Part shown: positions 1 to 12,183 of the stretch, one piece after another | Layout of the letters: the number at the start of each line of letters is the position of its first letter | How positions within the stretch are numbered: position 1 is the first letter of the stretch | Source: Lepas anatifera | Lineage: Eukaryota > Arthropoda > Thecostraca > Lepadidae | Reading direction: 5' to 3' | Assembly: GCA_034440635.1 (NCBI GenBank) | Contig: JAOTON010002065.1 | Location: forward strand, 248,001 to 312,000 | DNA: 64,000 nt | Notes under the pieces: generated by a model | The model's input: the letters and a program-made list of their open reading frames with translations, nothing else | Database searches by the model: none | Told to the model about the DNA's origin: nothing | Translations under genes and position numbers: made by a program

Positions 1-418
1 TTTCATTTTTAGGCAGCAAAAAGTGGATGGACTACTTTAAAATTTGACACGACAATGATCTCTTCTTCTTTTACATGATTAGCGATAAGCGCGTGATGAC
101 GGATTGTGTGCAGTGATTTTCAATCAGATGACTAGGGGTGCCATGTAAGAACAGAAATTTCCCGCGGAAACGCAGTAAACCGGCCTTTAAAACAGTTTTC
201 ATCGTCAACCAAAATCATTCTGTGCTTTATCTCCCTTAATCCAATGATTAGTCAAAAGGCTTCTTTAACGACGAGAAGCCTGCCACTGTACTGCCTGGCG
301 AGCGTAGTAAAGGACTGGCAATGCAAATAAAACTTAATGGCAAGGCTTAAAAATAACAACATCCACAAAACTAAAGCATAAATATGATTAAAATAAACCA
401 ATTAGCATATATCCCCAC
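1..418. other. No gene seen (intron of the SAXO-like gene)
   Basis: No DNLRPEG-type codons occur on the minus strand here. Because the exon ending at 419 finishes at a GT donor, this stretch should be intron, with the next exon beyond the left edge of the window. Confidence 0.6.
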
Positions 419-1478
419 CTGTAAACTCTCCATCCGTAGATAGATTGTCGGGTCGCTTGGTGACCGGAGCTCTCTCGCCCTTCGGTGCTTCCTCCTTAGG
501 CCTCCCGAGGAATTCTCCCTCAGGCTTCAGAGTATCTTCGCGCTTAAGTGGCGTTGCCTTTCTTCCGACAGGAGATTCCCCTTTGATACGATCCTCGAAT
601 TCACCTTCAGGGCGAAGGTTATCAGGACGTTTCACCACTGGTGCTCTCTCTCCTCGTGGAGCACCTTCCGTTGGCCCATCCTCGAATTCTCCTTCAGGTC
701 TCAGATTATCTCTTTGCTTGTAAGGGGCAGATTTCTCCCCGTGGGGAGCTTCCTCTCGTTGTCTGTCCTCAAAATGACCTTCTGGTCGTAAGTTGTCTGG
801 CTGTCTTATGGCTTTAACTCGTTCGCCCTGCGGCGCAGTCTCTTGTGGCTTGCCCTCAAACTTGCCATCGGTTTTCAGGTTATCTGGGTGCTTTATAATA
901 TGGGCTTTCTCAATATTTGGCACGTGTTTGTCTCGCGTATCAACAAAATCACCGTTCATGGCCAAGTGATCTTGCTGCTTGATAGCTGAGGCGCGTTTGC
1001 CCTTGGGCGCCTCCTGTTCCGGCCGCCCCGTAAACTCGCCCTCAGGTCTCAAGTTGTCCTCATGTTTGAATGGCGTAGCCTTTTCGCCCCTATGGAACTC
1101 CTCTGGCCGACGGCCCTCGAATTCTCCCTCCGAACGTAGGTTATCCACTCGTTTAATCGCAGTAGCCTTTTCACCTTTCGGTGCACGGTGTTCTGATCTT
1201 CCAGGAAATTCTCCTTCAAACTCGCCTACCGGCTTAAGGTTGTCACTATATCGATATGGAACCGCTTTCTCTTCCACGGGGAGCCTGTTCTCTAGAACGG
1301 TCCTCAAAGTCTCCCTCAGGCCTGAGGTTATCAGGATGTTTAACAAGCTTTGCCCGTTCTCCTTTAACTACTTCTTCAATTGGTTTGCCAGCAAACTCTC
1401 CTTCAGGACGGAGGTTGTCCGGGTGGCGAACCACGTGAGCTCGCTCTCCAGGGGTCTGTGCAGTCTGATCTCGGTTGT
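419..1478 (-). CDS. Exon 15: about 12 DNLRPEGEF repeats, contains a +1 frameshift
   Basis: The acceptor is tttccAG and the exon enters in phase 1 as (G)AC AAC CGA, giving DNRDQTAQTPGERAHVVR. It ends GAG TTT ACA G before gtgggg, so a further exon lies off the left edge. These repeats are more divergent than those of the middle exons: KQQDHLAMNGDF, KHPDNLKTDGKF and KREDTLKPEGEF replace the consensus, as expected of older units that escaped homogenisation. One extra base near 1270-1276 (GGAAGAGAAA where neighbours have GGAGAGAAA) shifts the frame and would give a stop at about 1246. Removing it turns the 1,060-bp length into 1,059 bp (353 codons), keeping the phase 1-1 pattern of neighbouring exons. 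The extra base is therefore probably an error or a very recent mutation. Confidence 0.8.
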
Positions 1479-1739
1479 CTGGAAATATGTTAGATAGCTT
1501 AGCGGAATATGGTTAAAAAGCTGTTTAAAACAAAATTCATTCATTGTTTTGTTATGTTTAGATATTTTTCCTTGTTAGTTTCCTTAAGTAACAGCGAAGC
1601 CCAAGTAGCAGATATGTACAAGCTCCGAGCAGGGGTACTCCGTCACCAATGGTTAACTTTTTTGTTCGTATTAAGGGCATATGGAGCTCACGTTTCGGAA
1701 TTCATTAGTCCTCAGCCTAAAATTACCAAAGATCGAAGC

Positions 1740-1894
1740 CAGTGGCGGACCCAGGAGTTCATTCCGCAGGGGAGGAGGGACGGGGCAGGGGCTCAATCCT
1801 AACCTGACATTGCTTCGAATCAGCGATTGTCTATGAATTTACTATAGGCAATCTAACATTGGGGAGGGGGAGGGTTGAGCCCCTAGCCCACTTG
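1740..1894. mobile_element. Possible small hAT-like MITE
   Basis: The left end reads CAGTGGCGGACCCAGG and the right end, reversed, CAAGTGGGCTAGGGG, followed inward on both sides by G/C-rich runs as in the better copies in this window. I found no matching 8-bp duplication at the flanks, so the limits are tentative. Confidence 0.3.
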
Positions 1895-2168
1895 TATCCG
1901 TAAACGTTTAAAGAGCGAAGAGACATGATTAAGCTTAACATGGCTGCAGCTTCGGGTGGACAGATCATATGTGCAAGGTTACGCCATCGTGTCAAATTTA
2001 ACAAAGCCTTACAAGGGAATGACATCACCAGGAGTCGTATCAGCTATTCTAAATTTCACGGAAGTCAAAGTTGCGTTCCCAAGCACCCAACCCCCAATAG
2101 GAGGTATTTTGCATGCATCATTTTTATAACACTCTGCTGAATTTAGTGACTCCGTTCAGTCAACCTAC

Positions 2169-2345
2169 CGGTGAATTCTCCCTCCATGATGAGATTATCC
2201 GGTCTCCTGACGACGGGTGCGCGTTCGCCCTTGGGCGCTTGGTCGCGAGGCCGATCGGCGAACTCTCCTTCGGGCTGTAGGTTGTCTGGACGGCGGACCA
2301 CTGGAGCCCGCTCGCCGCGTCCAGGAGTTCTGGTCTCCCGCGTGT
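2169..2345 (-). CDS. Exon 14: 177-bp cassette, two repeats
   Basis: This 59-codon phase 1-1 exon begins (G)AC ACG CGG GAG (DTRETRTPGRGERAPVV) and ends GAA TTC ACC G before gtaggt. The acceptor is atctccAG. It encodes two repeats, RRPDNLQPEGEFADRPRDQ and RRPDNLIMEGEFT. It is nearly identical to exons 10 and 12 except for the last ~30 bases, so the three arose by recent duplication. Its symmetric phase allows inclusion or skipping without a frameshift. No indel is seen. Confidence 0.85.
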
Positions 2346-2972
2346 CTGGAGATTAACACATTTAAAGAATGAGTGCGAACCATGAAAGCAACGGCAAAAA
2401 ACAGCCAGAATTGTTGATTACAAGACTATTTCGGCTGAACTTAATACTTAACTTATTGAAAGAAGGCTTTGCGGTTGCCCAACGCAAAACGTATATCCAA
2501 ACATGCTTTTGCAAAGAAACAATTTTTGGCTATTATTTTTTACACTACCAAGGAAATCAAACCTAATTCCTGCTCAACTCTTCAGCACAGGAGAAAGTCA
2601 CACAACATAATTTCCACGAAACGTTTGATATTTCGTAGTGAGTTCCCGCAAAAAGATGGATCATGGTCTCCATTTTGGGTGATGGAGAGACTGGGAAGGT
2701 TATGAAGACATGCAAAATTGAATAACAAATTGCAGGCTAATACAGCTTTAATAGAGCACTCATTGAAATACTCATAGCACCCTCCCAAAGCATACCTTTC
2801 GAAACCCAGAGACGGTTCGAATGACGCTAACGCGAAAGTTGACACCATCAGCATGAGGGCATAGCAATGAGGACGAAATTTCCCTACAAAATGATATTTC
2901 GGAGCTGCAAGTTTCCCAGCCGTTTTCAATATGTTTATGCATGTGCTAAAATAAGGTTCTACAATCAAAGAA

Positions 2973-3687
2973 GTTACTGCGAAGGTGGTTTTCAAACACG
3001 GTACTCGCAAAAAGGTTGATGAACCATCTGAACAGAAAAATTACTTTCAGTGCACTCGGAAATAAATATAAGGATTGGTAAACTATTGAAGAGAAAGCAA
3101 ACCGTGCAAATTAAATCTCAGTCTTTGGTGCCACTGCAAATAGCATTGCTTCCCAGAAAGTATGCTGTATGTAACCACAGGTGAAGCCGTCACTCATCGG
3201 GCGACAGCTTACTTTGTATTTCTAAAAGTCAGTTTCGATTGAGCGTGGGGCCATATCTGACTCATGAGAAGGGTAAGTAAGTCGGGAAGGCTTGAAACCA
3301 CTGTTGTTATTCTTTCAAAGATCAGCAAACTTTCCTGAGGCCTAAAATATGTTTGTCGTGATTATCTGAGCGCAGTGAAGTCATTATCACATAATCTGAT
3401 AATATACGGTAAGGTGTAATAGGTACCCCTTCTTCAGGAATCTAGGCACCTCCGATGCTTAGATGGGCGGAACGTGTTTTGCATAGAATCGAACTTGAAA
3501 ACATAGCCTCTCAGCGGACTTGGCCAATAGATCTTTGTGAAGCAATAAGAGGCCGTCGATAAATGACGTCATCCATGTTTTGTGATTTTTAGCCCTCCCC
3601 TCAACAAAGTTACTGGGGAGGTGGTCTTCAAACACGGTACTCGTACATAGGTTGATGAGCCATCTGAACAGAGAAAATTACTTTCAT
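2973..3687. repeat. Direct repeat pair (~78 bp) in intron 13
   Basis: Copies at 2973-3050 and 3609-3687 share the core TCAAACACGGTACTCG and a following GGTTGATGA.CCATCTGAACAG. They look like fragments of one dispersed repeat family. The rest of the intron (2346-4043) shows no gene. Confidence 0.65.
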
Positions 3688-4043
3688 GTGAAGTTTTTGA
3701 CCCCTTTATATAATATTTGCAGACGCTGACTCCTTATTACCCCCTTTGGTGTTACTTAATTCATGGATGACCCATCTATGACACGTAATTACACGTTCAG
3801 AAGTACGTCATAGCTCTTAGTCTTAGTCAACTTGGCCAACTTAGTCAAATCCTGGCTTATTTCCATACATCTAAGGAACAAATTCAACTAAGTCCCTCTT
3901 GCAGTCGGCAATGGATTAATTTTTCCTGAAAAAGAACATAGTGTACAATAGTGCAAAACAAGTTTATTAGAAAAAGCCTTTGTAAATTAGAACACATGCT
4001 CTGGGTGGAGTTAATGGAATATTAGTGGAGTGGGAATACATAC

Positions 4044-7000
4044 CGACAAAATCTCCTTCCAGGGTGATGTGATCAGGATGTTTGACGACCGGAGCACGCT
4101 CTCCGCGGGGAGCCTCTTCCTGAGGCTTCCCAGTAAAGTCGCCCTCGGGACGAAGGTGGTCACCGTGCTTGATTGGACGTGCCTTTTCCCCTCGAGGTGC
4201 ATCGCCGCGTGGGCGGTCCTCGAACTCTCCCTCGGGTTTCAGATTGTCCGGCCTTCTAACAACAGGCGCTCTTTCTCCCTTCGGAGCATCTTCGGGACGT
4301 CTGTCTGTGAAGTCTCCTTCGGGTTTGAGGTTATCCCTGTACTTATATGGAGTTGCCTTCTCTCCCCTTGGAGCCTCTCCCCGAGGACGATCTTCAAACT
4401 CTCCCTCCGGTCTGAGGTTGTCTGGTCTCCTAACAACGGGTGCCCTTTCTCCCTTCGGAGCATCTTCGGGGCGCCTGTCTGTAAACTCTCCTTCGGGTCT
4501 GAGGTTATACCTGTACTTATATGGAGTTGCTTTCTCTCCCCTTGGAGCCTCATCCCGAGGACGATCTTCAAACTCTCCCTCCGGTCTGAGGTTGTCTGGT
4601 CGCTTCACAACAGGCGCTCTTTCTCCCTTCGGAGCATCTTCGGGACGCCTGTCAGTGAACTCTCCTTCGGGTTTGAGGTTATCCCTGTACTTATATGGAG
4701 TTGCCTTCTCTCCCCTTGGAACCTCTCCCCGAGGACGATCTTCAAACTCTCCCTCCGGTCTGAGGTTGTCTGGTCTCCTAACAACGGGTGCCCTTTCTCC
4801 CTTCGGAGCATCTTCGGGACGTCTGCCTGTGAACTCTCCTTCGGGTTTGAGGTTATCCCTGTACTTATATGGAGTTGCCTTCTCTCCCCTTGGAACCTCT
4901 CCCCGAGGACGATCTTCAAACTCTCCCTCTGGTTTGAGGTTGTCTGGTCTCCTGACAACGGGTGCCCTTTCTCCCTTCGGAGCATCTTCGGGGCGCCTGT
5001 CTGTGAACTCTCCTTCGGGTTTGAGGTTATCCCTGTACTTATATGGAGTTGCCTTTTCTCCTTTGGAGCCTCTCCCCGATGACGATCTTCAAAGTCGCCT
5101 TCAGGTCTGAGGTTGTCTGGTCTCCTCACAACAGGTGCCCTCTCGCCCTTCGGAGCATCTTGGGCGCCTGTCCGTGAACTCTCCTTCGGGTCTGAGGTTA
5201 TCCCTGTACTTATATGGAGTTGCCTTTTCTCCTTTAGGAGCCTCTCCCCGATGACGATCTTCAAATTCTCCCTCAGGCCTGAGGTTGTCTGGTCTCCTAA
5301 CAACAGGTGCCCTTTCCCCTTCGAGCATCTTCGGGACGTCTGTCTGTGAACTCTCCTTCGGGTTTGAGGTTATCCTAGACTTATATGGAGTTGCTTTCTC
5401 TCCCCTTGGAGCCTCATCTCGAGGACGATCTTCAAACTCTCCCTCCGGTTTGAGGTTGTCCGGTCTTCTAACGACAGGAGCCCTTTCACCACGAGGAATA
5501 TCCTCAACAGGCCTATCTTCAAACTTCCCGTCCATCTGCAAATGGTCCGGATGTTTGACAACGGGAGCCCTGTCGCCCCTTCCTGGAGTATGTCTCTCCC
5601 GTGTGTCCACAAAGTCTCCCTCCATGGTGATGTTATCTGGTCGTTTAACCACGGGCGCTCTTTCGCCTCTCGGGGCGTCCTCGGGACGCCTGTCTGTGAA
5701 CTCCCCTTCTGGTTTGAGGTTGTCTCTGTATTTGTATGGGGCTGCCTTCTCACCCCTTGGAGCCCCGTCTCGTGGACGGTCCTCAAACTCTCCTTCTGGT
5801 CGTAGATTGTCTGGTCGTTTGACAACTGGGGCTCTCTCTCCTCTTGGTGCGTCCTCTGGAATTCTATCTACAAACTCCCCTTCGGGTTGCAGGTTGTCTC
5901 TGTACTTGTAAGGTCTTGCCTTTTCTCCACGAGGTGCCTCGCCCCGAGGGCGGTCTTCAAACTCACCTTCTGGCCTTAAATTATCTGGTCGTCGGACCAC
6001 AGGAGCTCGCTCACCACGAGGGGCCTCTTCGGTGAGCCTGTCTTCAAATTTGCCATCCATCTTCAAATGATCTGGATGTTTTACGACTGAAGCCCTCTCG
6101 CCTCTTCCTGGGGTTCTCTTTTCTCGAGTGTCGACAAATTCACCATCCATAGTTATGTTGTCAGGATGTCTGACAACGGAAGCTCTCTCGCCCTTAGGCA
6201 CGTCTTCAGGACGTCTATCCGCAAACTCTCCTTCTGGTTTGAGGTTGTCCCTGTATTTATATGGCGTTGCCTTCTCACCTTTTGGGGCTTCCTCACGTGG
6301 CCGGTCCTCAAACTCTCCTTCTGGACGAAGGTGGTCGGGTTGTTTGACGACTGGAGCTCTCTCCCCTCTTGGTGCATCCTTAGGAATTCTATCTAAAAAC
6401 TCTCCTTCAGGCTGCAAGTTGTCTCTGTACTTGTAAGGCCTTGCCTTTTCTCCTCGGGGTGCTTCACCATGCGGGCGGTCTTCAAACTCGCCCTCTGGTC
6501 TTAAATTATCTGGTCGTCGGACCACAGGAGCCCGCTCACCACGGGGAGCCTCTTCAGTAGGTCTGTCTTCAAATTTGCCATCCATTCTTAAATGGTCTGG
6601 ATGTTTGACCACTGGAGCTCTTTCTCCCTTTCCGGGAGTTCGTTTCTCCCGGGTGTCGACAAAGTCCCCATCCATTACCAAATTATCGGCACGTTTAACA
6701 ACAGGAGCTCTTTCTCCTTTCGGAACCTCTTCTGGATCTCTGTCCACAAAATCTCCTTCTGGCCTTAGATTATCCTTTAATTTATAGGGGCTACCCTTTG
6801 GCCCCTTGGTGCCTCTTCGCGGGGACGGTCTTCGAACTTCCCTTCAGGGCGAAGATTATCCGGTCTCCTGACGACAGGTGCCCTCTCACCTTTCGGCGCG
6901 TCTTCAGGGCGCCGATCTGTGAACTCTCCTTCAGGTTTGAGGTTATCTCGGTGCTTATATGGGGCTGCTTTTTCTCCCCTGGGTGCCTCTCCCTGGGGAC

Positions 7001-7180
7001 GATCTTCAAAATCTCCCTCCGGTCGCAGATTATCAGGTCGTCTTACAACATGTGCTCTTTCCCCTCTCGGAGCCTCCTCATACGGCCGACCGGGGATATC
7101 TCCCTCAAGGCGCAGGTTATCAGGTCGCCTCACAACAGGAGCGCGCTCTCCCTTGACGGGAGTGACCGTGTCCCTTGTAT
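4044..7180 (-). CDS. Exon 13: giant repeat exon (~36 repeats) with five small indels
   Basis: The acceptor is attcccAG and the exon enters as (G)AT ACA AGG GAC (DTRDTVTPVKGERAPVVRR). It ends GAT TTT GTC G before gtatgt. It encodes alternating 29-residue units, one with RRPDNLRPEGEFEDRPRGE and one with YKYRDNLKPEGEFTDRRPE, interspersed with a variant holding DTREKRTPGKGERAPVVKHP. Compared with neighbouring units the DNA lacks 1 base near 6795, 1 near 5375, 2 near 5318, 2 near 5161 and 1 near 5066. As written, stops follow at about 6777 and 5101. The actual length of 3,137 bp plus 7 missing bases gives 3,144, exactly 1,048 codons. The exon shares its first ~350 bases, its last ~200 bases and flanking intron sequence with exon 11. 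Confidence 0.82.
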
Positions 7181-7489
7181 CTGGGAATAGGATGGAACAA
7201 CACCAGTGTCACTAAAAACTATGGCAAGCAAATGCCGGTGTGATGAAATACAATGTTATAAGCATAGCAAGCAGTTATTTGGCAGTAGCTTAGGAAACCT
7301 TGTGCTACGCATGATTTCAAGGGATTAGATAGGAGGATTAACAATCTCTGTTAGAATTCGTCATTAGCAGATAATCGGATATTACTCATTATAATATTAT
7401 TGCTGTGGTTCAAAAGCACACCAGGCACCCCATGTTATGGTTTCACTAACTCACACTTGGCTGGAAAGGAGAGCAAACCAAGAATGGGA

Positions 7490-7560
7490 AACCTGCGCTG
7501 GATTTGAACCGTTGAGGTTTGGCTAACAAGCGATTGCGCCCACCACTGGGCTCTTCACCT
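7490..7560 (-). repeat. tRNA-derived SINE head fragment
   Basis: On the minus strand an A-box-like GCCCAGTGGTGGG (7539-7551) is followed at tRNA spacing by a B box, GGTTCAAATCC (7500-7510). The arms do not form a convincing full tRNA cloverleaf, so I call a SINE promoter region rather than a tRNA gene. It lies in the 7181-7692 intron, which otherwise shows nothing. Confidence 0.5.
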
Positions 7561-7692
7561 CCGATACCGGTGGGTTAGTTGTTTCAGTTTAAGAGCGTGT
7601 CATTCTGGCTACGCGACACCCTTCCATATCGGTTACCGTTATGCTTCTCCAACACATGCTACGTCACTTGACCCAACACTATCGCTACTTAC

Positions 7693-7869
7693 CGGTAAAT
7701 TCGCCCTCCGAGGTCAAATTATCCGGTCTCCTGACGACGGGTGCACGTTCGCCCTTGGGCGCTTGGTCGCGAGGTCGATCGGCGAACTCTCCTTCGGGCT
7801 GTAGGTTGTCTGGACGGCGGACCACTGGAGCCCGCTCGCCGCGTCCAGGAGTTCTGGTCTCCCGCGTGT
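7693..7869 (-). CDS. Exon 12: 177-bp cassette, two repeats
   Basis: A 59-codon phase 1-1 exon: (G)AC ACG CGG GAG ... GAA TTT ACC G, with acceptor tctccAG and donor gtaagt. It encodes DTRETRTPGRGERAPVV followed by RRPDNLQPEGEFADRPRDQ and RRPDNLTSEGEFT. The first ~150 bases are almost the same as in exons 10 and 14 and the end differs, so gene conversion or duplication has acted on the front part. The frame is intact. Confidence 0.86.
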
Positions 7870-8892
7870 CTGGAGATAAAAATGCATTTAGAGAGCGCGA
7901 GGAAAATAATGGAATTGACGCAGGGGCACACACAAAAATACCGAGATGATGGTGCATGCTGACAAATCTTAGCTGAATGATATATTTATGTTTAGGAGGC
8001 AACCAGGATTTAGGCCTATAAAAACAGAAAGCTGAACCATGGCTACCCCTGATTGTCGGTCGGGATTTCTGGGTTCAAGTCTGCTTCAGTGGCTACAAGG
8101 AATGTCCAGCTTTACTGGCGAAGGAGTTAGATACATATACGCTGCACAGAAAAACTCTCCCGTTTATCACGTATCGAACAATAGGTTCAACCTAGTACAG
8201 ATGCAGTGGTCACAAACATTTTTGTATGTTGTTTAACTACAGGCTTATTAACCAAATGGAATCGCTCTTCATTGAAATGTAACGTGATTTACCCAACTTA
8301 GGCAGCTAAGAGTTAGGATATACAATGTCTGTTCTGTTGCAGCAATCTGAAGGATTATGACGGCGACAATGCTACGGTACATACCAACCCTAGCATAAGC
8401 TGAATAGCCATTCTATAATTTCTTAACATTGCCATCTTTAAAATCATCGGCTCTTTTTAAGGAGGGTTGAAAAGAACCTAAACATGCATGGAGACATTGC
8501 AACCTTTTGAAATTTTCTATAGCTAAATTTAAGTACTGCAAAAGGCTTTCGACATATGCTACAAATCCAGTGTTGTAAAACGGCTAGTTACCCCAAGGTC
8601 GACATTTTCAGAAAATGACAATGCATCAAGTTTTCCCGAGGGTATTTAGCGTCTCTATTGATCAATTGCAAAATTAAAATATTTTCATCGCAAAAAATTC
8701 ATTTGCATTTCTGCCAAAGAAGCAGAGTCATCTCCCGAAATTAAATCAATAAAACGAAACGACACTCGCTAGCTTAGTTATTATCGACAAGTCTATGACT
8801 TGCCTATAGCAACCAGGAGCAACAGCACATACATAGAAAACATTTAACCGATTATTTTAAACTTGGACGACATTTGAACGAAAAATTTTCCT

Positions 8893-9170
8893 AAGATGTT
8901 CCCTGGCCTCTCCCCTCGAATCCGGAAATGTAAAAAACCTTACCCTGCCTGACCTAGTATAGCCTAGTATAGCCTGACCTCGAATTCGAGGTCTGGCTAT
9001 ACTAGGACTGAAAATTATTGATATTTACTTCACGATTCTGATGAAGGGCTGTGCCCGAATATATAATCTTCAGTGTTTTTTACATTTCCGGATTCGAGGG
9101 GAGAGGCCAGGGAACATCTTAACAACTCATCATCATGCTCCTCGCAGCAGCACTTCAAAACTTATCAGAA
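8893..9170 (+). mobile_element. Palindromic element with hammerhead-like core, copy A
   Basis: An inverted repeat pairs 8893-8940 with 9075-9120 around the AAGATGTTCCCTGGCC end sequence and GAATCCGG. The centre is a strong hairpin, CCTAGTATAGCC ... GGCTATACTAGG around CCTCGAATTCGAGG. At 9039-9060 lies CTGATGA, then a GGGC/GCCC stem, then GAA, the layout of a hammerhead ribozyme core. About 50 bases beyond 9120 also match copy B at 55640-55972. Hammerhead motifs of this kind are known from Penelope-like retroelements and retrozymes. No reverse transcriptase is present, so this is a short or non-autonomous copy. The rest of intron 7870-9392 shows no gene. Confidence 0.6.
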
Positions 9171-9392
9171 AAGTTTTCCTAACAAAGCAGGATAAAACAC
9201 GAAGAAAGTGTCTGCATTCATGGTAGGTGTTAGACTATTTATTGGCCATACATTGTAGAAAATACCAAAGAGTGATAGATTATTACTATTAGAAAAGACG
9301 GAGTTGTTAGCAAAAACAAATAGCTGTTTTAATGGATGAGTGATATTGCTCAAAATCTTCCGAAATAGCTTCCCCAAAATTAGAGTACATAC

Positions 9393-12183
9393 CAACAAAA
9401 TCTCCTTCCAGGGTGATGTGATCAGGATGTTTGACGACCGGAGCACGCTCTCCGCGGGGAGCCTCTTCCTTGGGCTTCCCAGTAAAGTCGCCCTCGGGAC
9501 GAAGGTGGTCACCATGCTTAATTGGACGTGCCTTTTCCCCTCGAGGTGCCTCGCCGCGTGGGTGGTCTTCGAACTCTCCCTCGGGTTTCAGATTGTCTGG
9601 TCTTCTAACAACAGGCGCTCTTTCTCCCTTCGGAGCATCTTCGGGGCGCCTGTCTGTGAACTCTCCTTCGGGTTTGAGGTTATCCCTATACTTATATGGA
9701 GTTGCTTTCTCTCCTCTTGGAGCCTCATCCCGAGGACGATCTTCAAACTCTCCTTCCGGTCTCAGGTTGTCCGGTCTTCTAACAACGGGTGCCCTTTCTC
9801 CCTTCGGAGCATCTTCGGGGCGCCTGTCTGTAAACTCTCCTTCGGGTTTGAGGTTGTCCCTATACTTATATGGAGTTGCTTTCTCTCCTCTTGGAGCCTC
9901 ATCCCTAGGACGATCTTCAAACTCTCCTTCCGGTCTCAGGTTGTCCGGTCTTTTAACAACGGGTGCCCTTTCTCCTTTCGGAGCATCTTCGGGGCGCCTG
10001 TCTGTAAACTCTCCTTCGGGTTTGAGGTTGTCCCTATACTTATATGGAGTTGCCTTTTCTCCTTTAGGGGCCTCTCCCCGAGGACGATCTTCAAATTCTC
10101 CCTCAGGTCTCAGATTGTCTGGTCTCCTAACAACGGGTGCCCTTTCTCCCTTCGGAGCATCTTCGGGGCGCCTGTCTGTAAACTCTCCTTCGGGTTTGAG
10201 GTTGTCCCTATACTTATATGGAGTTGCTTTCTCTCCTCTTGGAGCCTCATCCCGAGGACGATCTTCAAACTCTCCTTCCGGTCTGAGGTTGTCCGGTCTT
10301 CTAACAACGGGTGCCCTTTCTCCCTTCGGAGCATCTTCGGGGCGCCTGTCTGTAAACTCTCCTTCGGGTTTGAGATTGTCCCTATACTTATATGGAGTTG
10401 CTTTCTCTCCTCTTGGAGCCTCATCCCGAGGACGATCTTCAAACTCTCCCTCCGGTCTGAGGTTGTCCGGTCTTCTAACAACGGGTGCCCTTTCTCCCTT
10501 CGGAGCATCTTCGGGGCGCCTGTCTGTAAACTCTCCTTCGGGTTTGAGGTTGTCCCTATACTTATATGGAGTTGCTTTCTCTCCTCTTGGAGCCTCATCC
10601 CGAGGACGATCTTCAAACTCTCCTTCCGGTCTCAGGTTGTCCGGTCTTTTAACAACGGGTGCCCGTTCTCCTTTCGGAGCATCTTCGGGGCGCCTGTCTG
10701 TAAACTCTCCTTCGGGTTTGAGGTTGTCCCTATACTTATATGGAGTTGCCTTTTCTCCTTTAGGGGCCTCTCCCCGAGGACGATCTTCAAATTCTCCCTC
10801 CGGTCTGAGATTGTCTGGTCTCCTAACAACGGGTGCCCTTTCTCCCCTCGGAGCATCTTCGGGGCGCCTGTCTGTAAACTCTCCTTCGGGTTTGAGGTTG
10901 TCCCTATACTTATATGGAGTTGCTTTCTCTCCTCTTGGAGCCTCATCCCTAGGACGATCTTCAAACTCTCCTTCCGGTCTCAGGTTGTCCGGTCTTTTAA
11001 CAACGGGTGCCCTTTCTCCTTTCGGAGCATCTTCGGGGCGCCTGTCTGTAAACTCTCCTTCGGGTTTGAGGTTGTCCCTATACTTATATGGAGTTGCCTT
11101 TTCTCCTTTAGGGGCCTCTCCCCGAGGACGATCTTCAAATTCTCCCTCAGGTCTGAGATTGTCTGGTCTCCTAACAACGGGTGCCCTTTCTCCCCTCGGA
11201 GCATCTTCGGGGCGCCTGTCTGTAAACTCTCCTTCGGGTTTGAGGTTGTCCCTATACTTATATGGAGTTGCTTTCTCTCCTCTTGGAGCCTCATCCCGAG
11301 GACGATCTTCAAACTCTCCTTCCGGTCTGAGGTTGTCCGGTCTTCTAACAACGGGTGCCCTTTCTCCCTTCGGAGCATCTTCGGGGCGCCTGTCTGTAAA
11401 CTCTCCTTCGGGTTTGAGGTTGTCCCTATACTTATATGGAGTTGCTTTCTCTCCTCTTGGAGCCTCATCCCGAGGACGATCTTCAAACTCTCCTTCCGGT
11501 CTCAGGTTGTCCGGTCTTCTAACAACGGGAGCCCTTTCACCACGAGGAATATCCTCGACCGGCCTGTCTTCAAACTTCCCGTCCATCCGCAAATGATCCG
11601 GATGTTTGACAACGGGAGCCCTGTCACCCCCTTCCAGGAGTGTGTCTCTCTCGTGTGTCCACAAAGTCACCCTCCATGGTGATGTTATCTGGTCGTTTAA
11701 CCACGGGCGCTCTTTCGCCTCTCGGGGCGTCCTCGGGACGTCTGTCTGTGAAATCCCCTTCTGGTTTGAGATTGTCCCTGTATTTATATGGGGTAGCTTT
11801 CTCTCCTTTAGGAGCCTCCCCGCGAGGGCGGTCTTCAAAATCTCCCTCCGGACGGAGATTGTCTGGCCTTTTAACAACAGGCGCCCTCTCACCTCTCGGT
11901 GCATCCTCAGGGCGTCTATCTGTAAATTCTCCTTCAGGTTTCAGGTTATCTCGATACTTGTATGGGGTTGCTTTCTCTCCCCTTGGAGCTTGATCACGAT
12001 GGCGGTCTTCAAACTCGCCCTCCGGTCGCAGATTATCAGGTCGTCTTACAACAGGGGCTCTTTCCCCTCTTGGAGCCTCCTCATGCGGCCGATCGGGGAA
12101 ATCTCCCTCAGGGCGCAGGTTATCAGGCCGCCTCACAACAGGAGCGCGCTCCCCCTTGACGGGAGTGACCGTGTCCCTTGTAT
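9393..12183 (-). CDS. Exon 11: giant homogenised repeat exon (~32 repeats), one +1 indel
   Basis: The acceptor is ttctcAG and the exon enters as (G)AT ACA AGG GAC (DTRDTVTPVKGERAPVVRR). It ends GAT TTT GTT G before gtatgt. Between about 9620 and 11520 it is an almost perfect 174-bp tandem array, each 58-residue unit pairing RRPDNLRPEGEFEDRPR with YKYRDNLKPEGEFTDRRPE. Variant units (RPRGEAPKGEKATPYK, KRPDNL) recur in register, so blocks of several units were copied together. One extra C near 11626-11632 creates a stop at 11624. Removing it gives 2,790 bp, exactly 930 codons. The residues are almost all charged, Pro or Gly, so the product should be extended and unstructured. Long plus-strand open frames over this exon are by-products of the repeat. 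Confidence 0.85.

Noticed and set aside
7490..7560. Possible tRNA gene
   Set aside because: A and B boxes are present, but I could not form a proper acceptor stem and anticodon arm. A SINE head fits better.
9340..11682. Plus-strand open frames of 780 and 721 codons opposite exon 11, and similar ones opposite exons 9 and 13
   Set aside because: They are by-products of a period divisible by three and biased composition. They have no splice sites or family motif, while the minus strand gives consistent splice phases and a known protein signature.
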